DNA of 6,887 nt from Gemmatimonadales bacterium (GTDB lineage Bacteria > Gemmatimonadota > Gemmatimonadetes > Gemmatimonadales > GWC2-71-9). The stretch is from NCBI GenBank assembly GCA_013812695.1, contig JACCSZ010000151.1, positions 1 through 6,887 of the forward strand, written 5' to 3'. Shown here piece by piece: positions 1 through 6,461 of the stretch. The stretch's first letter is position 1; each line of letters opens with the position of its first letter. The notes beneath the pieces are model-generated. The model worked only from the letters and a program-made list of their open reading frames with translations. It was not told where the DNA came from and ran no database searches. The position numbers and the translations under genes were made by a program.

Positions 1-13
1 TGCGCTCAGGATG
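1..13. repeat. Possible end of a second palindromic repeat copy, cut by the window edge
   Basis: Read on the minus strand, bases 13-1 are CATCCTGAGCGCA. This matches the terminal half-site of the same repeat class (the CATCCTGAGCG variant is a common form). It sits about 40 nt downstream of the thyX stop, a typical intergenic position. Only 13 bases are visible and the partner arm would be outside the window, so chance similarity cannot be excluded. The rest of 14-54 shows nothing I can name. Confidence 0.35.
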
Positions 14-54
14 CCAGCGCATCTCGCTCTGTCCGCGCGCTCTCGCGAATCGCC

Positions 55-807
55 TCACACCTTGTGAAACTCCACATGTCCCGCCTCGCTCCCGTCGCTC
101 GCGCGGACGATCTCGAAGTCGTCGAACAGCGACGGCGCCTCGTGCTGCAGCACGCGGAGACACGCCACCGCCATCCGCCGGATCTCCAGCTCGGCGCCGT
201 CGCCGAGGCGGAGCTCCAGCATCGTGCGCCAGGCACGGACGTTCGCGCTGGCGACGATCTTCACCTCGGTGGCGTTGGGCAGGACGCTCCGCGCGGCCTC
301 GCGGGCCAGCTTCCGGCGATGCACCTTGTCGTCCACCGATGCGTAACGCGCCATCAGGTGATCCACCGCGGTGACGTACGCCTGCTGGGCGGCTTCGACC
401 TGCGTGGTCCACTCCGCTTCCAGCCGCGCGTCGCCCAGGATGGCGGGCGGCATCACGAACGCGGCGTGGCTCTCGTCCACGTACCGCTGCGAGAGCTGCG
501 AGTAGCCCCAGCCGGCCCGGTGCCGCACCAGCTCGTGACTGCAGCTCCGGGAAATGCCCTCGATCAGCATCACGTACGTTGCGTGCTCGAACACCGAGCC
601 GTGTCCCTGCTTGAGGATGTTCCGCAGGTACTCGGCCGTCGTCCGGCCCGCGGGGTTGTGCTGGCTCATGTAGCAGAGCCGTCCGGCATACTCGGCGATC
701 CGCTCGCCGTCGCTCGACTCGCCCTTCCACTGCACCGTCAGGTGGGCGGGCTCGAGGAACTGGGGCCGGGCGATGAGGGTGACGCGGGGCTCGCGGAGAA
801 TGTCCAT
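55..807 (-). CDS. thyX: Flavin-dependent thymidylate synthase ThyX
   Basis: ThyX makes dTMP from dUMP using methylenetetrahydrofolate as carbon donor and FAD/NAD(P)H as reductant, replacing ThyA in the cytosol. The 250-aa product has the family layout: a GHGSVFEH block at residues 68-75, the signature RHRAGWGYSQLSQRY at 95-109, RSVLPNAT at 173-180, and NVRAWRTMLELR at 189-200 followed by a C-terminal EIRR helix. The signature has eight residues between RHR and the serine of SQR, one more than the classic RHRx7S form. I chose the ATG at 807 because the protein match begins there; the 65 codons upstream are an out-of-frame reading of the neighbouring oxidase gene. No Shine-Dalgarno is visible. 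The start lies 10 nt after the oxidase stop, so translation is probably coupled to that gene. Identity is certain from the motifs. Confidence 0.97.
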   Translation of the reverse strand: MDILREPRVTLIARPQFLEPAHLTVQWKGESSDGERIAEYAGRLCYMSQHNPAGRTTAEYLRNILKQGHGSVFEHATYVMLIEGISRSCSHELVRHRAGWGYSQLSQRYVDESHAAFVMPPAILGDARLEAEWTTQVEAAQQAYVTAVDHLMARYASVDDKVHRRKLAREAARSVLPNATEVKIVASANVRAWRTMLELRLGDGAELEIRRMAVACLRVLQHEAPSLFDDFEIVRASDGSEAGHVEFHKV

Positions 808-817
808 GGCAGTCGGA

Positions 818-2461
818 TCAGGGTTGAGGCGGAAGCCCGCCGGCCGGGACGCCGTCGGCCAGCTCGAGGCGGCTCTGCGCGTAGCCGCCGCCCTGCTCGA
901 TGCGCCGGAGCCCGCGGGCGATGTCGTCCGGCAGCGCGATGGCTTGCGCGCCGACCTTGAGGCGGCTGATCGGTGGTGGGCCGGCGGACGGCCCGTCGGC
1001 ACATGGAAGGATCACACCCGGATTGAGCAGGCCGAGCGGGTCGAAGGCGGCCTTGACCCGCGCGAACAGCGCCATGATCTCGTCCCCGTACACCCGGGCG
1101 AGCAGGCCCGCGCGGAGCCGGCCGTCGCCGTGCTCGCCCGACGGCGTGCCGCCGAGGTGGACGAGCGCGTCGGTGACGGCTTCCAGCAGCGATGCCACCG
1201 ACGTCTCCCAGCCGGCGCGCCCCACCTCGGGCAGCAGGTTCACGTGCACGTGCCCGTCGCCGGCATGGCCGAAGACCACGATGGCAAGACCGCGCGCCGC
1301 GGCCGCCTCGCGTACCGCCCGAATGTACGCGCCCATCTGCTCGACCGGCACGCAGCCGTCCTCGATCACCTGCAGCGAGCGTCGCGTCTCGGGGAGCCCC
1401 GCGAGGATCGGGCTCGCCGCGTGCCGAAGCGCCCACAGGCGCTCGGCGGCGGCCGGCGTGAGGCCGGCGTCCACGCGCTCCGCCCAGGGCGCCACCGCTG
1501 CGGCGGCGTCCTGGACGGCCGTCCGCGCCGCAGCCGCGTCCTCGCGCTCCATCTCGATCAGCAGCACCGCCTCCGGTCCGGCCTCGCCGACCAGCTCGAG
1601 AAAGCTGCGGTCGAGCAGTTCCACCGCGGAGGGCTCGTGCTCGAGCAATGCCGCGACCGCGGCGCCCAGCGCATCGAGGCTCCCGAGCGCGATGCGCAGT
1701 CCCGCCCGCGCCACCGGCACCGGGTCGAGCCGCCACTCGGCCACTGTCACGAAGCCGAGCGTGCCCTCCGCCCCGACCACGAGATCCAGCACGTCCCCCG
1801 ATTCGAGCCAGGCGTCGAGCGCGTAGCCGGACGCGTTCTTCCGGGTACGCGGGAAGCGCGCGCGCACGAGTTCCGCACCGGCACGGATCGCGGGGGCGGC
1901 GTCGGCCTCGAAGCGCGCCAGCGCTCGCGACCGCGAGTCGGCGGACTGCCCGCGACGGAGCTCCACCGTCTCACCGTCCGCCGTGACCAGCTGCACCGCT
2001 TCCACCCACCGGCGGACGCTGCCGTAGCGCACCGAGCGGGCGCCGGCGGCGTTGGTCGAGAGCATACCGCCAAGCGTGGCCCAGCGTCCGCTCGAGGGAT
2101 CGGGCGGCAACCGCAGACCCACCTCGCCGGCCGCGACGTTCAGCCCGGCGAGCGTCACGCTCGCGCTCGCGCGGGCGCGGAGCCGCGGGGCGTCCACCTC
2201 GACTCGCAGCGGAAGCGCCGTCAGGTCGACGACGATGCCGTCGCCCACGTTGCCGCCGCCCATGGCGCTCCCCGCGCCGCGCGGCACGAGCGCCATGCGA
2301 TACGCGGAGGCCCAGTGCGCCAGTGATGTGAGATCCTCGCGGTCGAGTGGCACGCAGACCGCGGCCGGCAGGATCCGGAAGATCCCGGCGCCTTCGGCAT
2401 ACGCGGCGCGCGCGCGGTGATCGGTTCGATAGAGGCCCCGGATCGGCGGGGGAGGCAGCAT
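818..2461 (-). CDS. GlcD-like FAD-linked oxidase (PCMH-type, D-2-hydroxyacid dehydrogenase family)
   Basis: This is a 547-aa cytosolic or membrane-associated flavoenzyme of the GlcD / D-lactate dehydrogenase class, which oxidises a 2-hydroxyacid to a 2-oxoacid; the substrate cannot be read from sequence. The PCMH-type FAD domain shows PRGAGSAMGGG at 60-70, GGMLSTNAAGARSVRYGSV at 131-149 and VGAEGTLG at 229-236. The C-terminal FAD-oxidase domain shows GHAGDGHVHVN at 398-408 (candidate metal/substrate histidines), GEHGDG at 442-447 and DPLGLLNPG at 474-482. A roughly 60-aa tail after the NPG motif is extra. There is no fused Fe-S (CCG/GlcF) domain and no glcE/glcF gene nearby, so the electron acceptor is unknown. 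The start is ATG 2461. An alternative in-frame ATG at 2488 would add nine residues. A TACCTT hexamer six nt before ATG 2461 favours a leaderless start there. thyX follows after 10 nt. Confidence 0.92.
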   Translation of the reverse strand: MLPPPPIRGLYRTDHRARAAYAEGAGIFRILPAAVCVPLDREDLTSLAHWASAYRMALVPRGAGSAMGGGNVGDGIVVDLTALPLRVEVDAPRLRARASASVTLAGLNVAAGEVGLRLPPDPSSGRWATLGGMLSTNAAGARSVRYGSVRRWVEAVQLVTADGETVELRRGQSADSRSRALARFEADAAPAIRAGAELVRARFPRTRKNASGYALDAWLESGDVLDLVVGAEGTLGFVTVAEWRLDPVPVARAGLRIALGSLDALGAAVAALLEHEPSAVELLDRSFLELVGEAGPEAVLLIEMEREDAAAARTAVQDAAAAVAPWAERVDAGLTPAAAERLWALRHAASPILAGLPETRRSLQVIEDGCVPVEQMGAYIRAVREAAAARGLAIVVFGHAGDGHVHVNLLPEVGRAGWETSVASLLEAVTDALVHLGGTPSGEHGDGRLRAGLLARVYGDEIMALFARVKAAFDPLGLLNPGVILPCADGPSAGPPPISRLKVGAQAIALPDDIARGLRRIEQGGGYAQSRLELADGVPAGGLPPQP

Positions 2462-2491
2462 GGGCAAAAGGTAACTATCTTGTCCCATATG
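2461..2491. promoter_or_regulatory. Overlapping divergent promoters, probably leaderless on both sides
   Basis: The oxidase start (ATG, A at 2461, minus strand) and the DUF116 start (ATG 2489, plus strand) lie 27 nt apart. On the plus strand TATCTT (2476-2481) ends seven nt before ATG 2489. On the minus strand TACCTT (2473-2468) ends six nt before ATG 2461. Both fit the TAnnnT pattern at the spacing expected when transcription begins on the A of the start codon, and neither gene has a usable Shine-Dalgarno. This short A/T-rich island stands out in very G+C-rich surroundings. I see no convincing -35 box for either. The two -10 boxes are only 2 nt apart, so both promoters could hardly be occupied at once. 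The promoter call is inference. Confidence 0.5.
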
Positions 2492-3283
2492 TCGGACACC
2501 CCACGCGCGCAGCTGATCCACATCGACGTGGACCGCCGGCTCGGCCATGAATGGGACGAGTGGGATGGCAAGCCGCTGCCGAACCGGGGGGACTACGACT
2601 CCTCTCCGGCGCTGTTCTTCATCTGGTCGGCGGCGGCGCTGCTCGTGGGCATGGGCATCGTGGCCCTCGGCCTTTATCTGTTCGCTCCCCGTCTCGTCGA
2701 CCTCCATGCGATGCTGCCCCGGCGGCTCTGGACCGCGTTCGCGATCGGCGGCGTGGTCCTGTGGCTGTGGTGGGGCATCCTCCTCCTCTCTTATGCGACC
2801 GGCCGCGCCCTCCTTCCCGAGCGCCTCGCCGAGCGCGGACCGTTCCTTCGGCTGATGCGGCTCACCTCGCTCGTGGCCGAGCGGTTCGGGCGCCGCGACT
2901 GGGTGGAGAACGCGTCGGTAAAGGTCTACAACGCGCTCGCGCTGCTGCGCCACCGGAAGGTCAAGCAGGGCGAGCTGCTGCTCCTCATTCCGCGGTGCCT
3001 CTCGAAGGAGACGCTGGACGGCGTGCTGGGCATCGCCGGCAAGTACGGGGTGCCGGTCTTCGTGGCCACGCGCGGGCAGCTCGCGCGGCGGGTCATCCGG
3101 GAGCGCCGGCCGCGCGCGGTGGTGGCGGTGGCGTGCGAGCGGGACATGGTGAGCGGCCTGCACGACGTGGCGGGAAAAATCCCGGTGCTCGGACTCACGA
3201 TGACGCTGCCGTCGGGCCCCTGCAAGGACGCGCTGCTCGACCTGCGATTGCTGGAGAATTGGGTGAGGGCGTACGTGGTGTAG
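2489..3283 (+). CDS. DUF116 family membrane protein
   Basis: The 264-aa product is recognisable as DUF116, a family with no established biochemical role. Residues 1-41 form a charged N-terminal segment rich in D, R and W. Two hydrophobic segments follow at about 42-66 and 82-103. The conserved C-terminal domain contains IPRCLSKE (Cys170), GVPVFVATRGQLARRVI, AVACERD (Cys216) and LPSGPCKD (Cys245). Three cysteines in separated motifs are typical of the family and could bind a metal or Fe-S cluster, but that is inference. The start at ATG 2489 follows a -10-like TATCTT by seven nt. An in-frame ATG at 2417 lies inside the divergent oxidase gene and is unlikely. The gene is monocistronic and faces the lipoprotein gene tail to tail. 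Family call good, function unknown. Confidence 0.88.
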   Translation: MSDTPRAQLIHIDVDRRLGHEWDEWDGKPLPNRGDYDSSPALFFIWSAAALLVGMGIVALGLYLFAPRLVDLHAMLPRRLWTAFAIGGVVLWLWWGILLLSYATGRALLPERLAERGPFLRLMRLTSLVAERFGRRDWVENASVKVYNALALLRHRKVKQGELLLLIPRCLSKETLDGVLGIAGKYGVPVFVATRGQLARRVIRERRPRAVVAVACERDMVSGLHDVAGKIPVLGLTMTLPSGPCKDALLDLRLLENWVRAYVV

Positions 3284-3291
3284 CCCCTCGG

Positions 3292-3315
3292 CGTCACCAG
3301 TCGCCCAGGGTGACG
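3292..3315. terminator. Hairpin between convergent genes, possible bidirectional terminator
   Basis: CGTCACC (3292-3298) pairs perfectly with GGTGACG (3309-3315) around a 10-nt loop. It sits in the 44-nt gap between the convergent DUF116 and lipoprotein stop codons, where a shared terminator is expected. The stem is only 7 bp and there is no T-run on either side, so it is at best a weak intrinsic terminator. Confidence 0.35.
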
Positions 3316-3327
3316 GAAGCTGTCGTC

Positions 3328-3891
3328 TCACTCCTCCGGAGTCGGCGCCTCCACCTCCGCCTCATCGTCCGGCTCCGCGCCAATTGGCGCTTCATCGGGC
3401 GCAGCCGCCGGCGGCGGCGCCTGAGCCGGCGGCCCCCCATATCGCTTCACCAGCGCCTGCAGTGCGCCGCGGACCTTGATCGCCACCGGGTGGTCGCGCG
3501 GTACCTGGCGGTCGAGCTCGCGCTCGGGCAACGACGCGTCGACCGCAGGATGATAGAGCGTTTCCACGATCAGCTTGCTGTTGCCCGGGTGCGTAGGGTC
3601 TGCCCACGCGCGGACGCGCACCACGGTCGGGCCCACGGGCCGGCGCTTCGTTCGCTGGCCGCTGGAGGGATCGAACCAGCCGGTCTCGAGCCAACTGTCG
3701 CGGAGGTCGACGCGGGTGGTGGGGATGGAATCCGCCAGGAGCGCTTCCGCCAACAGCCGGGTGGCCTCGCGCGGCGGGAGCCGTACCTCGGTAGTCGCGG
3801 CCTGCGGCACCGGCGGGAAGGGCGGCCGTGAGGTGGCCGGCGAACAGGCGATCAAACCGGCCACCGCCCACGCCGACCAGCCGATACGCAT
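3328..3891 (-). CDS. Small lipoprotein of unknown function
   Basis: I do not recognise the family of this 187-aa protein. Its N-terminus is a lipoprotein signal peptide: one Arg, a short hydrophobic stretch, and lipobox LIAC with the lipidated Cys at residue 16, so it should be exported and membrane anchored. Residues 32-152 look like a compact alpha/beta domain (EATRLLAEALL helix, DSWLETGWFDP, VVRVRAWADP strand, a second helix IKVRGALQALVKRY). That layout, with repeated short strands and a helix, loosely recalls BamC/NlpB-type lipoprotein domains, but I see no specific signature. The tail 153-187 is Pro/Ala-rich and acidic, likely disordered. The start is ATG 3891: AAGGA (3903-3899) lies seven nt upstream, inside the end of the DUF2231 gene, whose stop is 3 nt away. 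It is the last gene of the operon. Confidence 0.8.
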   Translation of the reverse strand: MRIGWSAWAVAGLIACSPATSRPPFPPVPQAATTEVRLPPREATRLLAEALLADSIPTTRVDLRDSWLETGWFDPSSGQRTKRRPVGPTVVRVRAWADPTHPGNSKLIVETLYHPAVDASLPERELDRQVPRDHPVAIKVRGALQALVKRYGGPPAQAPPPAAAPDEAPIGAEPDDEAEVEAPTPEE

Positions 3892-3894
3892 CCG

Positions 3895-4554
3895 TCAGTC
3901 CTTGTGCGGCGGCGTGCCGGGCGCGTGGGTATGTGTGGTCGGCTTGGCCGAATCGGAGGCGGGCGAGGCGACCGGCGCTACGGCGGCGGACTCGGCCACG
4001 GTAGGAGGTGCCGCGTGGTCGTGATCGCCGTCGTGCGCGGCGCTGTCGTGACTATCCTCCCCGCCGCCGGCGTGCTCGTGCCCCGCCGTTCGCGCCTGGA
4101 TCTCCGCCTGCAGCACGCCCGTCGGGATGCCGGCCGCGTGCTCGAAGATCAGCCGGCCACCGTACATCCCGGTTGCGAACAGCGCCGCCGCTCCCCCGAG
4201 TGCCACCGCCAGCGACACCGCCCGCTCCGCGCTGCCCATCCGGTTCTCGCGCACGAGCCGCCAGAGCGCCAGCACCCCGAAGATGCCCAGCGTGATGAGC
4301 CCGAGCTCTTCGTGCGTCTCCATCGCGCGGTGCACCGCATCGCCGTGGGAGATGTGCGCTTCGGCCTGCAGTCCCGAGACTACCGCTACCGCGCCGCCCA
4401 CCGCGCCGAGCATCAGGGTCCAGAAGCCGGCCGAGCGGAACGCGGCCCGCTTGGTGATGACCCCGGCCAGCTCGAAGAGCACCGCGGCCAAGAGGAGGGC
4501 AACGGGCAGATCGTTCAGGGCGGCATGCAGCCGGGGCCAGTCGTAGCCGAGCAT
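3895..4554 (-). CDS. DUF2231 family membrane protein with histidine-rich tail
   Basis: The 219-aa protein opens with RLHAALNDLPVALLLAAVLF (8-27), the typical first helix of DUF2231 integral membrane proteins, whose function is not established. Four hydrophobic segments lie at about 14-33, 42-62, 85-103 and 112-133. Histidines at 67, 70, 75 and 81 between segments 2 and 3, with His10 and His139, are candidate metal or haem ligands. From about 157 to the end a hydrophilic tail carries eight histidines among D, E, G, A and P residues, which suggests metal binding in an exposed compartment; this is inference. The ATG at 4554 has a clear GAGGAG site (4565-4560) five nt upstream that overlaps the TGA of the dehydrogenase gene, so the two genes are translationally coupled. 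The lipoprotein gene follows after 3 nt. Confidence 0.85.
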   Translation of the reverse strand: MLGYDWPRLHAALNDLPVALLLAAVLFELAGVITKRAAFRSAGFWTLMLGAVGGAVAVVSGLQAEAHISHGDAVHRAMETHEELGLITLGIFGVLALWRLVRENRMGSAERAVSLAVALGGAAALFATGMYGGRLIFEHAAGIPTGVLQAEIQARTAGHEHAGGGEDSHDSAAHDGDHDHAAPPTVAESAAVAPVASPASDSAKPTTHTHAPGTPPHKD

Positions 4555-4563
4555 CGGGTCTCC

Positions 4564-5451
4564 TCAGAGTCCTAGATCGATGGGATGCGGGGGATCGGAC
4601 GCATAATCATAAAACCCCCGTCCGGATTTCCGGCCATGCAACCCGGCCGCCACCATGCGCCGGAGCAGCGGCGGCGGGGCGAAGCGCGGCTCCCCGTATT
4701 CGTCGTACATGATCGCGGCGATGCGCGCGAGCGTGTCCAGTCCGACGAAGTCGGCCAGCGCGAGCGGCCCCATCGGGTGGCCGCACCCGAGCTGCATCCC
4801 GCGGTCGATGTCCGCCGCCGACCCGACGCCCTGCTCGAGCGCGCGCATGGCGTCGAGCAGGTAGGGCACGAGCAGGCGGTTGACTACGAACCCCGAGCGG
4901 TCGCGGGCGGTGATGGGCTCCTTCCCCAGCCGCCGCGCGAACGCCATCGTGCGCTCGACCACGGCGGGCGACGTGCCCACCGCCCGGACGACTTCGACCA
5001 GCGGCATGAGCGGCACCGGGTTGAAGAAGTGCAGGCCGATGAAGCGGTCGGGTCTGGCCGTGGCCGCGGCCATGACGCCGATCGAAAGGCTGGAGGTGTT
5101 GGAGGCGAAGATCGTTTCGGGCGGACAGCGCGGGTCCAGCGCGCGCCAGAGCTCGGTCTTGATCGCGAGATCTTCGGTGACCGCCTCGACGATCAGATCG
5201 CAGTCGTGAAGCCGGGCAAGGTCCGTGGTGAAGGTCAGCCGCTCGAGCGCGCCGGCGCGGGCAGCCGGGGCGAGCTTGGACTTCTCGACCAGCTTGTCGA
5301 GCGACTTGACGATTGTCCCCTCGCCTCGAGCGAGCAGGCCGGCCTCGACGTCGCGGACGACGGTGGGAAACCCGGCGGTCGCGGTGGCCTGGGCGATGCC
5401 GCTGCCCATCAGCCCGCAGCCCAGCACGCCGACGCGGGAGATGTCGGGCAT
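4564..5451 (-). CDS. 3-hydroxybutyryl-CoA dehydrogenase (3-hydroxyacyl-CoA dehydrogenase family)
   Basis: This enzyme interconverts (S)-3-hydroxyacyl-CoA and 3-oxoacyl-CoA with NAD(H) in the cytosol, in beta-oxidation, butanoate metabolism or ring-degradation (PaaH-like) pathways. The 295-aa stand-alone length is usual for the bacterial HbdA/PaaH type. The NAD-binding Rossmann motif is GCGLMGSGIA (11-20). The catalytic set is intact: Ser120 in SNTSSL, His141 in GLHFFNPVP, Glu153 in LVEVV and Asn191 in GFVVNR, spaced as in the human HADH Ser-His-Glu-Asn set. The C-terminal dimerisation domain ends with GRKSGRGFYDY. I chose ATG 5451 over the in-frame ATG at 5466, because GAGGA (5464-5460) lies eight nt before 5451 and nothing similar precedes 5466. 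It begins the three-gene operon with the DUF2231 and lipoprotein genes. Physiological substrate and direction are not determined. Confidence 0.94.
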   Translation of the reverse strand: MPDISRVGVLGCGLMGSGIAQATATAGFPTVVRDVEAGLLARGEGTIVKSLDKLVEKSKLAPAARAGALERLTFTTDLARLHDCDLIVEAVTEDLAIKTELWRALDPRCPPETIFASNTSSLSIGVMAAATARPDRFIGLHFFNPVPLMPLVEVVRAVGTSPAVVERTMAFARRLGKEPITARDRSGFVVNRLLVPYLLDAMRALEQGVGSAADIDRGMQLGCGHPMGPLALADFVGLDTLARIAAIMYDEYGEPRFAPPPLLRRMVAAGLHGRKSGRGFYDYASDPPHPIDLGL

Positions 5452-5496
5452 GGGGGAATTCCTCATGGAGTGTGGGTGCGCGTCTCGAGGAGGACC

Positions 5497-5582
5497 CTGT
5501 CATCCCGGGCGCGGCGAGGGATCTTGCCCGGCAGGCTCCGAGCCACTCCTTGGAGAGATCCTCGCTGCGCCCGGGATAACAG
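5497..5582. repeat. 86-bp imperfect palindrome of the widespread 'CATCCCGAGCG' intergenic repeat type
   Basis: The left arm (5497-5524) begins CTGTCATCCCGGGCGCGGCG. The reverse complement of the right arm (5556-5582) begins CTGTTATCCCGGGCGCAGCG. The arms differ by two substitutions and one missing G near the inner end, both end in ATCT, and they enclose a 31-nt loop. From memory, near-identical sequences of the form TGTCATCCCGAGCGnAGCGAGGGATCT are scattered between genes in many environmental bacterial genomes, and their translation gives spurious peptides of the HPERSEGS / VILSEAKDL type; the same reading here gives VIPGAARDL. It fills much of the gap upstream of the dehydrogenase gene and would make a strong RNA hairpin if transcribed. 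It could be a non-autonomous mobile repeat or a transcript-processing structure. Confidence 0.8.
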
Positions 5583-5629
5583 AGGTGCGCCCCGGACGAC
5601 ACGCGCATGCGCTCTTTCTACCTCCCCGC

Positions 5630-6460
5630 CTACCGCAGCGACCGCCGGATCTCATCCGCCAGCATGCCGAGCAACCCCGCCGGGCGCCGTGGCAGCACCC
5701 GGTCCGTCTGCGCGGCCGGAACCTCGAGGTGATCCAGCGCGCGCTCGAGGCCGAGCTGAATGCGCGCGAGCGCGGAGCGGTAATGCCGCGCCACCCCGTA
5801 GCCGAGGCCGAGGGCCACCGGCACCGGGAGGAGGGCGACCGGCAACAGCGCGCCGAGCGCCACCATGATCCCCGCGCTCGCCATGCCGACCCCGGCCAGC
5901 GCCGCGCCGCCGCCGATGAACTCCGTCCGCGCCCGCCGGGTTTCCGCGGTGAGCGTCACATGGCACCAGCCGGCTTCGAGCGGCAGGATCGTGGCGGAGA
6001 CGGTGTCGGCCCGGGCGAGCATGATGGCGGCGCTGCCGCGGCTCAGCGCCGCCGTGGACCGCCGCAGCGCCGCGGCCAGGCCGCCGAGTGGCTCCCAAGT
6101 GATCCGCCCGGGCTGCCGGCGCTGCACACAGAACAGCTCCTTGTCTTCCATCCACCGCACGAGCACGGTCTCGACGGCGGCGACCGTGCCTGGCACCGCG
6201 CGCTGCGCCACCGCCCGGCCCGGCCCGGCGATCCGCTCCCACGCGCCCGCCGGCTGAACCGTCACCAGCCGCGCTCGTTCCTCTAGTAGCGCCTGCTGGA
6301 GATAGCGGCCGGGGATGCCGACCTCGCCGCCGAGCGCCACGACCTGTTCCGGCGTCAACTCGTCGGCGACGTCGTGATCCCCGGTCTGCAGCTCGGCGGC
6401 TCGCTGGATGATTCGTTCGAGCGCGGCCCGGTCGATTCGAGCCGGCATCCCTTTGCCCAT
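5630..6460 (-). CDS. Two-TM membrane protein of unknown function, paired with slipin
   Basis: I do not recognise a named family for this 276-aa protein. Residues 8-62 form a helical N-terminal module (AALERIIQRAAELQ, then LTPEQVVALGGEVGIPGRYL, then QQALLEER), a pattern resembling short helical segments seen at the front of several uncharacterised bacterial membrane proteins. Residues 88-178 are a mixed, likely cytosolic region with alternating strands. Two adjacent hydrophobic segments lie at about 181-204 and 206-226, followed by a basic amphipathic C-terminus. The gene starts one nt after the slipin stop (TAG, C, ATG), so it is almost certainly co-translated with it. I used ATG 6460; ATG 6448 is an alternative, since AAAGG sits too close to 6448 to serve as its binding site and 6460 has only a weak GGGA upstream. 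A membrane role linked to the slipin is inference. Confidence 0.78.
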   Translation of the reverse strand: MGKGMPARIDRAALERIIQRAAELQTGDHDVADELTPEQVVALGGEVGIPGRYLQQALLEERARLVTVQPAGAWERIAGPGRAVAQRAVPGTVAAVETVLVRWMEDKELFCVQRRQPGRITWEPLGGLAAALRRSTAALSRGSAAIMLARADTVSATILPLEAGWCHVTLTAETRRARTEFIGGGAALAGVGMASAGIMVALGALLPVALLPVPVALGLGYGVARHYRSALARIQLGLERALDHLEVPAAQTDRVLPRRPAGLLGMLADEIRRSLR

Positions 6461-6461
6461 G

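Noticed and set aside
1..22. Possible start of another minus-strand gene at ATG 22.
   Set aside because: Only seven codons are visible, no convincing ribosome site is present, and the sequence is better explained by the repeat-like element.
773..2326. A 517-codon plus-strand open frame opposite the oxidase gene.
   Set aside because: It is an Arg/His/Ala-rich shadow created by high G+C; the opposite strand carries intact FAD-oxidase motifs.
2447..2454. Purine-rich GGGGGAGG as a ribosome binding site for the DUF116 gene.
   Set aside because: It is about 35 nt from the start codon, too far, and lies within the oxidase coding region.
2489..3331. Long minus-strand open frame continuing the oxidase gene upstream to 3331.
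   Set aside because: It runs antisense through the DUF116 gene, has the low-complexity composition of a shadow frame, and the oxidase homology begins just after 2461.
2551..3831. A 426-codon plus-strand open frame crossing the DUF116 gene and lipoprotein gene.
   Set aside because: It overlaps two real genes in other frames and shows no domain.
4607..5608. A minus-strand open frame whose start reads through the palindromic repeat (CYPGRSEDL...).
   Set aside because: Its N-terminus is the usual repeat-derived spurious peptide and the rest is an off-frame reading of the dehydrogenase gene.
4585..6286. Two large overlapping plus-strand open frames across the dehydrogenase and unknown membrane protein genes.
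   Set aside because: Shadow frames with no motif; the minus strand has catalytic residues, ribosome sites and tight operon spacing.
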